Shown here: positions 46,957 through 55,875 of the stretch, one piece after another
How the letters are laid out: every line of letters begins with the position of its first letter
Position numbering within the stretch: the first letter of the stretch is position 1
NCBI GenBank assembly: GCA_963837285.1
Contig: CAWIMS010000006.1
Location: forward strand, 1-64,000
Length of the DNA: 64,000 bases
Direction: 5' to 3'
DNA from: Planosporangium sp963837285
GTDB lineage: Bacteria > Actinomycetota > Actinomycetes > Mycobacteriales > Micromonosporaceae
The notes under the pieces: model-generated
What the model saw: only the letters and a program-made list of their open reading frames with translations
Databases searched by the model: none
What the model was told of the DNA's origin: nothing
Program-made: the position numbers and the translations under genes

Positions 46957-47001
46957 TACTGGGGGTCAAGGGGTCGTCGGTTCAAATCCCGCCGTCCCGA
47001 C
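46957..47001 (+). tRNA. tRNA-Pro(GGG) 3' fragment (attachment-site remnant)
   Basis: This 45-base stretch matches the 3' half of a proline tRNA: anticodon arm ACTGGGGGTCA (anticodon GGG), variable loop, T arm CGGTTCAAATCCCG and acceptor 3' strand CGTCCCGA. The 5' half and D arm are absent upstream, so it cannot make a tRNA. Integrative elements commonly recombine at tRNA 3' ends and leave such fragments as attachment-site copies. Its terminator follows. Confidence 0.72.
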
Positions 47002-47005
47002 AGCG

Positions 47006-47046
47006 TGAGGGTTCCGCAGGTCACGCGCTTGCGGGAGCCCTCTTTT
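47006..47046 (+). terminator. rho-independent terminator after tRNA fragment
   Basis: A stem of GAGGGTTCCGCA with TGCGGGAGCCCTC around a short loop, followed by TTTTC. It is probably the original terminator of the tRNA-Pro gene. Confidence 0.75.
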
Positions 47047-47220
47047 CATTGCTCGGCATGAATGCCCGGTCTAGCGCGCCGCTGTTGGACCACAAAACTC
47101 GGGCAGGTTGCCATGGCACTACTGGATCTTCAGAAGCTGACCGGAGGGCTGTCCCGGACCTGGGCCGGGTTCCTACTGGGCCCGGCTACGCGAACGGTTC
47201 GGCCTGCCCGCCCGTACCGC

Positions 47221-47478
47221 GTGAGCGCCCGCCCGGTAAGCCTCGTCCTCGATACCTCCGCCATCGCCGCCTACGCCACGACAGTCGAGGCCGCGGTCGT
47301 GACCGGCATGCACGCCGACCAGTGGCGAACACTTGCCGCCATGTGCACCCTGCTCGGCAGACTCGACATCGCGGCAGGGTTCGTCGTGGCCGAAGTACAC
47401 GGATGCGACATTCTCACTGCCGAGCCAGACCTGTACCGCGTGCTGGGCGACGACCCACCGATCATCCCCATCAGCTGA
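47221..47478 (+). CDS. short PIN-like domain protein, probably internally deleted
   Basis: About 85 aa from GTG 47221. It opens with a strand and acidic motif typical of PIN nucleases (SLVLDTSAIAAYA), and it ends with LLGRLDIAAGFVVAEVHG...ILTAEPDLYRVL, which resembles the C-terminal PIN portion. Between them only about 20 residues separate the ends, where a normal PIN domain has 60 or so including further acidic residues. It is therefore likely an internally deleted, inactive remnant. No ribosome site or antitoxin partner is seen. Confidence 0.5.
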   Translation: MSARPVSLVLDTSAIAAYATTVEAAVVTGMHADQWRTLAAMCTLLGRLDIAAGFVVAEVHGCDILTAEPDLYRVLGDDPPIIPIS

Positions 47479-48072
47479 GCTGTCCCGCTGGGAGCAGTTC
47501 GGCGTACCGCCGCCGGCGAGGCTCGCGTGCCCCACGGGCACCATCAGAGCCGCTACCGTAGGTCGACCCCGTCTGGCGGCCACCATCCGCGCGTACCCGC
47601 CACGACCGGACGAGCCTCTGGCGTGGAATCGGCCGGACGTCGAACCGCTGCGACGAGCGCCAGGTTCCCGGCTGCTCGGCGCCGGCCACCCAGCCAGGCG
47701 GACCTCGACTTGCGCCTGACCCCGGCCGTCAGGACTGCGCGCCGCAGGCACAGTCGCAAATCTGCACCGCAGAGCGCGTCGGCGTGCGGCGGCAACGATA
47801 TCCGCCAGCGAGACCGAACGATCCAGGACGCGCCGGATCGCGGACCAGGTCCACGCCCCGGTCCCAGAGAGTCGCAGGAGGTCCCTCTCCGCCAGGCGTC
47901 CGCCAGGCGAGGTCGCCGCTCGAGTAGAGCACGTAACCGGAGACGCGCTCAGCCTCGCTCCCGCCTCGGGGAGGCCAAACTCATGTCGCCGGCTCCGGCT
48001 CCGGCTACGGCATTCGGCGCCCCCGTACGGCACGATCGATGATCTCCTCGGCCGTCAGAGGGCTCTTGCGTC
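47479..48072. other. no gene recognised
   Basis: About 590 bases with long open frames on both strands, as expected for high G+C, but none has a ribosome site or recognisable domain. Decayed sequence is likely. Confidence 0.45.
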
Positions 48073-48112
48073 AGCCGACATGGCGCCGACGTTTGTGGGC
48101 GCCATGTCGGCT
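48073..48112. terminator. strong hairpin terminator
   Basis: A perfect 15-bp stem (AGCCGACATGGCGCC, 10-base loop, then its complement) just after the stop of the secreted-protein gene on the minus strand. There is no long T run, as is common for actinobacterial terminators. Confidence 0.75.
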
Positions 48113-48127
48113 GTCACAGCAGGCGCG

Positions 48128-50524
48128 TCAGGACAGGGTGATGTCGTCGATGTAGGTGTATGAGGCGTCGCCGGGGTAGTTGTCGTCGTGGTTGGTGAGC
48201 GTGACGGTGTAGCTGTGTCCGGCCGTGATGGTGGCGGTGACCTGCTGGTAGCTCGGCGGTGATGCGCAGGTCCTGCCCAGTGGCGTTGTCGTGGTGCCGG
48301 TGGTGTTGTCCTTGAGGGTCACCGTGAACCAGTCGTAGGTGATGGTGTCCGGGCAGACCATCCGGTACCAGAGGTTGAGCTTGCTGCTCGCGCTGGTGGC
48401 GGTGAAGGTTTGCGTGAGTGTGGAGTCTCCGGTTGGGGAGGTGGATCCGGCGCGGGTGGCCTTGGCACCACTGTGGACCGGGCTGGTCACGGTCGACGTT
48501 GATCCGGTCGTGTTCCAGCCGGACAGGTCGGCTTCGAACCCGCCATTGTTGATCCCGCCGCCTGGACCGGTGACGGTCAGCGTGAACGAGGCGCTGTGAC
48601 TGCCCGACGGGCCGGAACCTGTCACGGTCACCGGGTAGGTGCCGGCTGGGGTCGACGCGGAGGTGGCGACGGTCAGGGTCGACGAGGCCCCGGCCGTGAC
48701 GGACGTGGGGTTGAACGAGGCGGTCGCCCCGGTAGGCAGGTCGGTGGCGGACAACGCCACCGACTGCGCGGATCCCGACACGACGGCGGTACTGACCGTC
48801 GCTGTAGTGGAACCACCCGCGGTGATCGTCGCGGCGGCCGGGCTGACGCCGACGGAGAAGTCGTTGCCGGCACCGCCGCCGGTACACCCGGGCAGCGTGA
48901 ACGAGGCCAGCCGGGTGTGCCAGTTGCGGGTACCCGTGACGGCCTCGTACTCCTGCGTGTACCAGAAGGTGCAGCCATCGGCGGGGTCGACCACCATAGA
49001 CGAGTAGTCGCCCCACCGCGAGTACGTGGTCTGCGAGCCGCCACCTGCCACGATAGTGCCCTCGGCCTGGGTCATCTGCCCGGCCGGGTCGCCGGTCAGC
49101 CGCCCGGTGTAGCGGATCTGCGGGTTGATCGACGAACTGGACGCCGAGTAGCCCAGACCGACGTTGCCGGCCTTGTCCATCGCGATCGAGCCCATCCACC
49201 GGTATGTCGAGTCAGGGGCGTAGGTGCCCTGCTGGAACACGCTCGGTGCACCGCTGCCGGAGACCCGCAGTTCGTACCAGCGCACCCCGACCGAACTGCC
49301 AACCGTCACGGCGTGGTTGGTGACCAGCGACTCGTGATCGCCGACGTTACGGTAGGCCAGCCGGAACATGAGCCGGTCAGACAGCGAGTCCAGTCGCTGC
49401 GACACTCCCTTCTGGGGAACGCAGGTGCCGCTGGATCCGCACGCAGCGGTGTACGCGGCGACCGTCACGTTGCTGGGACCGGCGAAGGTGGAGTTGTTCG
49501 GGTTGGCCCAGTCGACGTGGAAGCGCCACGACGCCAGGGTCGTCGCGGTGGTGCCCATGGCCAAGGTCGTGTTCGGCTCGCCGGCCGGCGGGGCCGCGCC
49601 GCCTTCGAAGTCGGCGGCGAGCAACCCACCGTAGCTGGTCGACGTGGTGTGGCACTGCTGGGTTGCGGTGGTGCCGGCGAGCATCGCGGCCCGGTCCATG
49701 GCACAGATCTCAGCGCCCAGGAACGCCGTACCCGAGGCGTTGAACAGGTTGTAGGTGACGTAGTAGGCGTCCGGCCACACCGACAGCTTCGGGTAGTCGG
49801 GGAAGCTGGCGTACTGGAACGAGTACCGGTTCCACGCGCCGGTGGCGTCGGAGGTCTTGCTGACCGCGACGCACTCGAAGTACGGGCCGCTGCCGGACAC
49901 GTTCGCGAACTGGGTGACCACCCACCGGCCGGCGAGGGCGTCGTAGCGCACCACCGCGTCGCCGTCGTTAGTGGTCTGGCATTTGCCGCCGAACCCGGAG
50001 AACAACGTGTTGGTCGCGGCCGGCCCGTACTGCGCGGTGCCCGCCTTGTCGAACACCGCGAACCCGGTGTTGACCAGCTCCACGATCTGGGTCGCGCCGA
50101 CCGCGGCGTTCGGGTCCGGCGGCACCGCGGTACCGGTGAACGGCCCAGCCGGTCCGGTGAAGCCCTGCCCTAGCCCGTCGAAGTTCGCCGACGTCGCCGA
50201 TGCTCCGGCACCCGGTACGCGCTGCACGACCGGGTCGGGGTGGTTGCCCCTTCCCCGGTTGGGCATCCGATGGATCTTCTCGCCCTCACCGGGGTCGGCG
50301 TTCGGCGGTACCGGCGCCAGCCGCGAAAGCGGAGGCGACGCGTCGTGGTGCGTTTCGTGGCGTACCGTGCCCGGACCGCGCTGCATCGGCGTCTGGGTCG
50401 GCGTCTGGGTCGGGGTCTGGTCGGCCGACGCCGGCCCGGCCACGGCGATGATGGCGATGGCGGTGGCCGCGGTAGCGACCGCGACGGTCGCGGCGACGAG
50501 CGTGCGTCGAGGCAGGGGTGGCAT
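48128..50524 (-). CDS. large secreted protein with C-terminal beta-sandwich domains
   Basis: About 798 aa. A signal peptide (LVAATVAVATAATAIAIIAV, cut after AGPASA) is followed by a Pro/Thr-rich segment. The main domain (about 110-550) has repeated beta strands such as GRWVVTQFANVSG, FPDYPKLSVWPDAYYVTYNLF and SRWGDYSSMVVDP, suggesting a propeller. An Ig-like domain (about 565-655, FSVGVSPAAATITAGG) follows, then a jelly-roll-like C-terminal domain (NGGFEADLSGW...YIDDITLS) typical of sugar- or surface-binding modules. Cysteines are paired. Start 50524 has GAAGGGA six bases upstream. Exported, probably binding or degrading a polymer; exact activity unknown. Confidence 0.78.
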   Translation of the reverse strand: MPPLPRRTLVAATVAVATAATAIAIIAVAGPASADQTPTQTPTQTPMQRGPGTVRHETHHDASPPLSRLAPVPPNADPGEGEKIHRMPNRGRGNHPDPVVQRVPGAGASATSANFDGLGQGFTGPAGPFTGTAVPPDPNAAVGATQIVELVNTGFAVFDKAGTAQYGPAATNTLFSGFGGKCQTTNDGDAVVRYDALAGRWVVTQFANVSGSGPYFECVAVSKTSDATGAWNRYSFQYASFPDYPKLSVWPDAYYVTYNLFNASGTAFLGAEICAMDRAAMLAGTTATQQCHTTSTSYGGLLAADFEGGAAPPAGEPNTTLAMGTTATTLASWRFHVDWANPNNSTFAGPSNVTVAAYTAACGSSGTCVPQKGVSQRLDSLSDRLMFRLAYRNVGDHESLVTNHAVTVGSSVGVRWYELRVSGSGAPSVFQQGTYAPDSTYRWMGSIAMDKAGNVGLGYSASSSSINPQIRYTGRLTGDPAGQMTQAEGTIVAGGGSQTTYSRWGDYSSMVVDPADGCTFWYTQEYEAVTGTRNWHTRLASFTLPGCTGGGAGNDFSVGVSPAAATITAGGSTTATVSTAVVSGSAQSVALSATDLPTGATASFNPTSVTAGASSTLTVATSASTPAGTYPVTVTGSGPSGSHSASFTLTVTGPGGGINNGGFEADLSGWNTTGSTSTVTSPVHSGAKATRAGSTSPTGDSTLTQTFTATSASSKLNLWYRMVCPDTITYDWFTVTLKDNTTGTTTTPLGRTCASPPSYQQVTATITAGHSYTVTLTNHDDNYPGDASYTYIDDITLS

Positions 50525-50705
50525 CGACGATCCCTTCATGACTGGCGGCCAGAGTCGGCGCGCTAGCCGAATGGTGGAGACCGGCGCTCAGGATCTCAAG
50601 TGTGTCGATGCCTGCGCGCTCGGCGCGCGGGTAACGTCGAGGGTCGGCAGCCAGCACTTTGGGCCGATCGTGAAACCAGGCCGGTGACATCGACGTCGTA
50701 GCGAC

Positions 50706-51188
50706 GTGGCCACCCGTACTCGCATCACGTTGGTCCTGATCGCCGCGCTGTTGCTGCCGTCATGCGCGAGGAATGTCCCCGGCAGCCCGGGCGCCTCCGA
50801 CGCTTCCTCGCCGGTGGAACACTCGGGATTGACCGGGGTCGCCACGGTCGACGGCGGCTGCCCGGTGCTGCGACCGGACTCGCCGTGCCCGGACCGGCCC
50901 CTCCGATGCCGGCTAGTCATCACCGCCGCGGACTCGGCGACGACCGTCGCGACAGTAGACACCGACACAGACGGCAGGTTCAGGATCGAGCTGCCGCCCG
51001 GTAGCTACACGATCACGCCGGAGGCCCTGCCCAAGGCGGCATTGCCCCGGGCCGCGCCGACGACCGTGCAGGTCGAGCCAGGCCGGTACACGGCCGTCAC
51101 CGTTCGCTTCGACTCGGGTGTACGCCGGCCCAGGCCCGCCCGGCGCCCCAGCCGACGCGGTCCAACCCGCGGCGCAGCGCTGCTGTAG
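50706..51188 (+). CDS. putative lipoprotein with carboxypeptidase-regulatory-like domain
   Basis: 160 aa. A lipoprotein signal peptide ends in LLLPSC (lipobox Cys near residue 20). Residues 40-135 form a small beta domain with VDTDTDGRFRIELPPGSYTITP, the pattern of carboxypeptidase-regulatory-like folds found on cell surfaces. The last 25 residues are Arg/Pro-rich. GTG 50706 has no clear ribosome site. It stands alone, divergent from the secreted-protein gene. Confidence 0.65.
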   Translation: MATRTRITLVLIAALLLPSCARNVPGSPGASDASSPVEHSGLTGVATVDGGCPVLRPDSPCPDRPLRCRLVITAADSATTVATVDTDTDGRFRIELPPGSYTITPEALPKAALPRAAPTTVQVEPGRYTAVTVRFDSGVRRPRPARRPSRRGPTRGAALL

Positions 51189-51325
51189 CGTGTTGAACTT
51201 CTTCACCGAACCATCAGTGCAACGGCCTGGTTAGCCGCCCATCCGAGGTCACCGGCGTCGTTCTGACGCAGAAGAAAGCGCTGCGTATCAGCGCCATCTC
51301 ATGGACTGGTAGGCGGCACGACCGG

Positions 51326-52210
51326 CTATCCGGGGGCGAGGCGAGCAGCGACCTCGCGCAGCGCGGGTTGGTCGATCGATTCCTGCACGCACCGGGCGAA
51401 CAGCCAGCTGACAAGCCGTTCGGGGTCGAGGCCGAGTAGATCCGCCATCCGCTTGGCCAACCCGGCCGGGTCGGTAGCCAACCGTTCCTCGCAGTTGAGC
51501 ATGTGTTGCAGCGCATCGTAGGTCGGGTCGCCCACGTACGGCTTGGGGTCGATGACCAACCACTGTTCCCGCTGCGCGGCCAAGACATTCCCGGCGTGCA
51601 GGTCGGTGCACAGCAGCACCTGCCGCTCGGCGGTGGCCGGCAAGCTGCGAAATAGCTCGATCCCGACGCGTGCCAGGCCCGGATCGAGCAGCCCCGGTGA
51701 CCCGGCGAGCCGCGCCTGGAATTCCGCGGTCCACGCGTCGCACATGACCTGCAGCGGCCGGAAGCCGTCGCCGTCGCACGGCGCACTCCACAACCGGCGA
51801 AGCAGTGCGGCGACGACCTCATCCTGCTCGGGCTCCAGCAGGGCCTCCGCGAGGGTGGTTCCCGGGTTGCAGCGCTCCAGCAGCAGCACGCTGGTCGAGC
51901 CGAACACATCGCTGGCGTACAGCCGCACGGCACCCTGACCGGCCCACGCCCGCAGACCGTCGGCCTCGTGCGCGGCCTCGTCGTGGCGCCAGGCTACCTT
52001 GAGGACAAGATCCTGCCCGCTGGTGTTACGCGCAGGCGCCACCCACGAGCATTGACCGCCGGGCTGGTACGGCCGCCCGAGGCGCAGCGACCACCGCCAT
52101 GCCAGCTCACCAACGATGTCCGGCAGGACGCGCAGCCACTCGCGGCGCTCCGGCAACGCATCGGCGCGCACGCTGTCCACCAAGCTCCTCGGCAGGACGA
52201 AGGTAGCCAT
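51326..52210 (-). CDS. aminoglycoside phosphotransferase-like kinase (streptomycin 6-kinase type)
   Basis: 294 aa. Kinase-fold motifs of the APH group are complete: LLCTDLHAGNVLAA supplies the catalytic Asp and metal-binding Asn, and VIDPKPYVGDPTYD gives the DFG-equivalent Asp. The N-lobe has LVLKVAW with the ATP-binding Lys. Overall length and motif wording resemble APH(6)-type streptomycin kinases, which phosphorylate the 6-OH of streptomycin; the substrate here is not proven. ATG 52210 fits the start of homology; the frame upstream is not coding. Downstream of it (minus strand) is intergenic. Confidence 0.75.
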   Translation of the reverse strand: MATFVLPRSLVDSVRADALPERREWLRVLPDIVGELAWRWSLRLGRPYQPGGQCSWVAPARNTSGQDLVLKVAWRHDEAAHEADGLRAWAGQGAVRLYASDVFGSTSVLLLERCNPGTTLAEALLEPEQDEVVAALLRRLWSAPCDGDGFRPLQVMCDAWTAEFQARLAGSPGLLDPGLARVGIELFRSLPATAERQVLLCTDLHAGNVLAAQREQWLVIDPKPYVGDPTYDALQHMLNCEERLATDPAGLAKRMADLLGLDPERLVSWLFARCVQESIDQPALREVAARLAPG

Positions 52211-52260
52211 GCCGCTATTGTGCAGCCCACACAGGCCCGAGCGGGTGCCGGCCACGCGGT

Positions 52261-52428
52261 CTACCGGCCCATCTCGGCGGCTGTCGTGACGCCCCGGGCG
52301 CGCAGCCACCCAGCCAGGTCGGTGGCGCCGCTGCGGATCGCCGCGTCCAGCGGCGTGCGGTTCTCACAGCCCGACATCCAGTTCACATCGGCGCCGCGGT
52401 CGAGCAGATATGCCGCGCAGTGTTCAAC
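52261..52428 (-). pseudogene. ankyrin-repeat protein, C-terminal remnant
   Basis: About 54 codons bounded by stops. It holds one full ankyrin repeat signature (AAYLLDRGADVNW, then NRTPLDAAIRSGATDLAGWL) and a short end. The N-terminal part and start codon are absent, and the sequence joins an integrase remnant upstream. Confidence 0.7.
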
Positions 52429-52569
52429 TCATCGACCCTCCCGCGTAGCCAACCCGCCCAGCCCCACCCAGACCGCAGGGCGGCTCCGGAACACACCTTG
52501 CCCAGAAGCGCCCCACCATGTCGAGAGCGCACCAATGGGCGCGACCCCCTCGTCGGTCAGCGGGATGCT

Positions 52570-52745
52570 GACGAGCATCCGTTGAAGGCGCTCCTTGGCC
52601 TCCGGCACTTGCGCCCTGGCGGAGGCTCTCGGCGCGTAGAAGTCGCAGCGGGCGCAGGCCATCCGGTGCTGACATTGCTCGAACAACGGGCGCGGACCGC
52701 GACCGGGATCGGTGCGGGCCGCCCGCGCCGCCCTGTCCACCGGAC
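52570..52745 (-). pseudogene. integrase-type protein, C-terminal remnant
   Basis: A short stretch with CQHRMACARCDFYAPRAS and AKERLQRMLVSIPLTD resembles the conserved C-terminal tail, after the catalytic Tyr, of a group of actinobacterial site-specific integrases. The catalytic domain is missing. The frame then runs into sequence next to the ankyrin remnant. Confidence 0.6.
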
Positions 52746-52748
52746 TGT

Positions 52749-53185
52749 TCAGGTGAGCAGGCCGGCAACGACCGCGGGCAGGTCGCCGCCGGTGATGTCG
52801 GGCGGCGGGAAGACCGCGGGCCAGGCGGCTGCGGTGCGGTTGACCCAGCCGGATCGTAGGCCCGCGGTGTGGGCGCGCCGGCGCAGTCCCACGGGTGCGA
52901 GGCTACCAAGGCGACCTGGCTCGGTTCGGCGCCCAACTCGGCCGCGGCCCACAGGTAGGGCTCTTGTGCAGGTTTCCATCGGCGTACCTGGTCGACGGGC
53001 AGGCTGCGCTGCACGAGCGCGGCGAGGCCGGCGCGGTCCAGCAGCGCGCCGACCAGGTCGTGTCCGCCGTTGGTCAACGTCACAGCGGGCACGTCGGCGT
53101 CGCGCAGCAGGCGCAGTGCGGGCTCGACATCGGGATGGGGATCGAGGCGCCGAAACGCGCCGAGGACCGATCGCACCACCACGGA
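52749..53185 (-). pseudogene. haloacid dehalogenase-type hydrolase, truncated and frameshifted
   Basis: The middle of a HAD-superfamily (type II dehalogenase-like) protein: LLRDADVPAVTLTNGGHD with the Ser/Thr motif, the Lys in RRWKPAQEPYLW, and VALVASHPWDCAGA. A one-base shift near 52893 moves the rest to the next frame (GLRSGWVNRTAAAWPAVFPP, stop at 52749). The N-terminal part with the nucleophilic Asp is missing. Confidence 0.72.
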
Positions 53186-53187
53186 GC

Positions 53188-53479
53188 ACGGCCAGGCTGG
53201 TCGGCAGGGCGGGCAGGTCGAAGACGGTCTCGTTGGTCAGGTACGGCACCGTGTTCAGGCCCGGGATCGGCGGAATCAGCGGCGTGGCGCCGGTGGCGAT
53301 GATGAACCGTCGGGCGGTCAACATCCGCCCGTCGGCCGGATCCGGCCCGGACCGGTGAACCGGGCGCGGGCGAGCATCACCTCGATGCCCTCCCGTTGCA
53401 GGGCGACAGCGTCCTCGGTCGCGGCGATCTGGGCGACCACGTCGCGGATCCGCTGCGCGGCAGCCGGAAACGCCAACTG
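53188..53479 (-). pseudogene. mercuric reductase-like FAD oxidoreductase, internal fragment
   Basis: Two adjoining pieces in neighbouring frames: QRIRDVVAQIAATED with EGIEVMLARARFTGP, then DGRMLTARRFIIATGATPLI and PYLTNETVFDLPALP. They match the middle of a pyridine nucleotide-disulphide oxidoreductase of the MerA/dihydrolipoamide dehydrogenase type. Neither the N-terminal FAD motif nor the C-terminal interface domain is present. It abuts the HAD remnant without a gap. Confidence 0.68.
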
Positions 53480-55118
53480 TTAGCGGGCCCCGCCGAGAAA
53501 GGAGTGCACTGCGGATATCACCACCGATCCTTCTCCGACAGCGGAGGCCACCCGCTTGACCGAGCCGGCGCGGACGTCGCCGACGGCGAATAGTCCCGGG
53601 CACCGAGGTCTCGAACGCTCTGTGGGTTGTCACGAAACCTTTGTCGTCGAGTCCGACGCCCACGTCGTGCAGCCAGGTGGTGCGCGGGAGCGCGCCGATC
53701 ATCAGGAACAGCCCGCCGGCCTCCAGCTGGACGTCCTGTTGCCTGAGCCCGTCTCGCCAGGTGAGGTGGGTAAGCCGGTCCTCGCCTCGCGCGGAGGTCA
53801 GCTCCGACCGGGGATGGACGGTGATCCGTTCGTGGTGGATGAGCCGTTGTGCGAGGTAGCTCGACATGGTCTCGGAGAGGTCGTCGCGGCGGATGAGGAC
53901 GTGGACGCGATTGGCCTGCCGGGCGAGGAACAGGGCAGCCTGGCCCGCCGAGTTGGCGCCCCCCACCACGACCACGTCCTGGCCGAGGCACGCGCGTGCC
54001 TCGATTTCGGTAGCGGCGTAGTAGACGCCACGACCCTCGAGATCGGTGACACCCGGGATCGTCAGTCGGCGGTACTGGACGCCACTGGCGATGACCACGG
54101 CGCGGGCGGCTACGTCGGTCTGGTCGTCGAGCCGAACCCGGAATCCGTCCGGGCCCCGCGACAACCCGGTGACGGAGCGGGGAGAGACCAGCCGTGCCCC
54201 GAACTTGACCGCCTGCAGCATCGCCGATCTGGCCAGTTCGTTGCCGGCGACCCCGCGTGGGAAGCCCAGGTAGTTCTCGATTCGCGAGGAGGTGCCGGCC
54301 TGTCCGCCCGGGGCGACGTCCTCGACGAGCACGACGTCAAGCCCCTCGGAGGCTCCGTAGACGGCGGCGGCCAGACCCGCTGGTCCGGCGCCGACGATCA
54401 GTAGATCGCATCGTGTCTGGTCGGAGAGCCCACACAGGTCGAGACCAATGGCGGTTGCCAGATCGCGGGTGGTCGGTTCGGTCAGGACTCGTCCTGGTCC
54501 GGCCACCACGGCCGCGCCCTTCTCCGGGAGGGCACACGTCGCCGCGATCTCGGCCCACGCGGACCGGTCCGAGCGCAGCACCATCCGATAGGGCACGTGA
54601 TTACGCTCGGCGAACTCCTGCAGCCGATGCAGGTCGCGATCGTCGTCGCCAGCGAGGACGAGCCCACCCTCACCCCAACGGGTCAGCAGGCGCCGCCGGG
54701 CGTCGAACGCGGAGAGCAACAAGTCGCCCAGATCCACTGAGGTCGCGATGAGCTGGCGCAGATCCTCGACATGTACCCGCAGCAGCGTGGTCTCTGCCAT
54801 CGAAACGCCGGCGAGGAAGGCCGGCTGGCCCATCAGCATGCCGAGTTCGCCGACGAAGTCGCCGGGCTCCACCACGACCACGATTCGGTCGTCCCGTCGA
54901 TCCAGGAGGCATACCCCACCGGCCCGTACGAGGTACAGGTCGTAGGATTCGCCGCCCTCCCACAAGACCTCGCCGGGCTTGGGATGGATCACCTGTCCGG
55001 CCGACTCCAGTAGCTTTCGGCCCTCTTCGCCGAATTCTGGCCAGGCCTGGATGTCGATCTCGTCGGTCCGCTGGGAGGAATAGCGCGTCCGCTCGTCGGG
55101 TAGCGGGGTGGTGCTCAT
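53480..55118 (-). CDS. cyclic nucleotide-binding/thioredoxin reductase-like protein, frameshifted
   Basis: About 545 aa when one base is corrected. Residues 15-150 are a cyclic nucleotide-binding domain (IHPKPGEVLWEGGESYDLYLV, GDFVGELGMLMGQPAF). From about 245 a thioredoxin reductase-like fold has FAD motif LLIVGAGPAGLAAAVYGASEG, NAD motif VVVVGGANSAGQAALFLA, and at the end LFAVGDVRAGSVKRVASAVG. The CxxC active site is replaced (VYYAATEIEARAC), so it does not work as classic thioredoxin reductase. An extra A in CCCGGGACTATTC (about 53601) shifts the last 40 residues into another frame; the true stop is at 53480. ATG 55118 has AGGAGG upstream. Confidence 0.8.
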
Positions 55119-55589
55119 GTGGCTGCCTCCTGGTGGTCGGCCCGAGTGTCGCCGCAAGACACCCGAGAACCCATCCTGGGTAGATGGCCTGTCCTACTCG
55201 CACGGTGCGAGGATGACCGTGATGGAGTCTTACGTTGAGCATCCGCCGCTGCCCGGATTGGCCGGGGGGCGGCTTCGGGGTTCGTACACTGTCTGGTCTT
55301 CGTCGAACATGCCCGATTGCCGGGCGATGACCGGCGATCGGGTCGTCATCCTGTGAGCGGCCTGCGCCGGAACCGCCACACCCCAAGCCTTCCGACCGGC
55401 CGGGCTTGGATGGCCGGGATGATTGCCGCTCGAGGTCACGCGCGGATCGCGGCTACCAGATCAGGGCGCCATGCGATCACCCTGAAAGCGCGTCGACCTG
55501 GCGATCATCACGCCACCGGTGTTCCTCTCGTCGGCGCGTTCGAGCCAGCGGGTGGCTGCCCAACTGAACGGGGAGTAGCCGGGTTCGGC
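55119..55589. other. intergenic region, no gene seen
   Basis: About 470 bases upstream of the oxidoreductase-like gene. No convincing ORF; it may hold that gene's promoter. Confidence 0.45.
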
Positions 55590-55794
55590 TGGAGAGGCGC
55601 CTATGTCGGCACCGCGACGCTGGTGGCCTGCTGGAACGGCAGCACCTTGGAGCAAGGAGACCATGCCCTCGCCCAACGCGGCCAACACGCTGGTTGACGC
55701 GACCGCAGCCGGCACCAGCACGGTGTGGGCGGCCGGCTACCAGTACAGCGGCGGCGCCCTGAGCGGCCTGGCGATCCGCGCCACCAATGGCTGA
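55590..55794 (+). pseudogene. secreted repeat protein, C-terminal remnant
   Basis: The end of a protein with motifs WNGST, ETMPSPNAANTLVD and STVWAAGYQYSGGALSGL, ending in a stop at 55794. Such W-N-G-[ST]-W and SPN motifs repeat in exported actinobacterial beta-propeller-like proteins. The upstream part is missing or shifted in frame (VACWNGST reads in the alternative frame). Confidence 0.55.
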
Positions 55795-55875
55795 CCCGGT
55801 TCGCCCGGTCGGCGCCCGCGTCGCGTACACCTTCGGCGGCGCCCGCCGGCCGGGAGCCGCGCCTGAACCGGCGCG

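Noticed and set aside
46890..47001. Complete tRNA-Pro gene
   Set aside because: The acceptor 5' strand and D arm cannot be found upstream of the anticodon arm; only the 3' half is present.
47173..48033. 286-codon minus-strand frame
   Set aside because: Arg/Ser-rich composition, no recognisable domain and no ribosome site; overlaps the PIN-like remnant.
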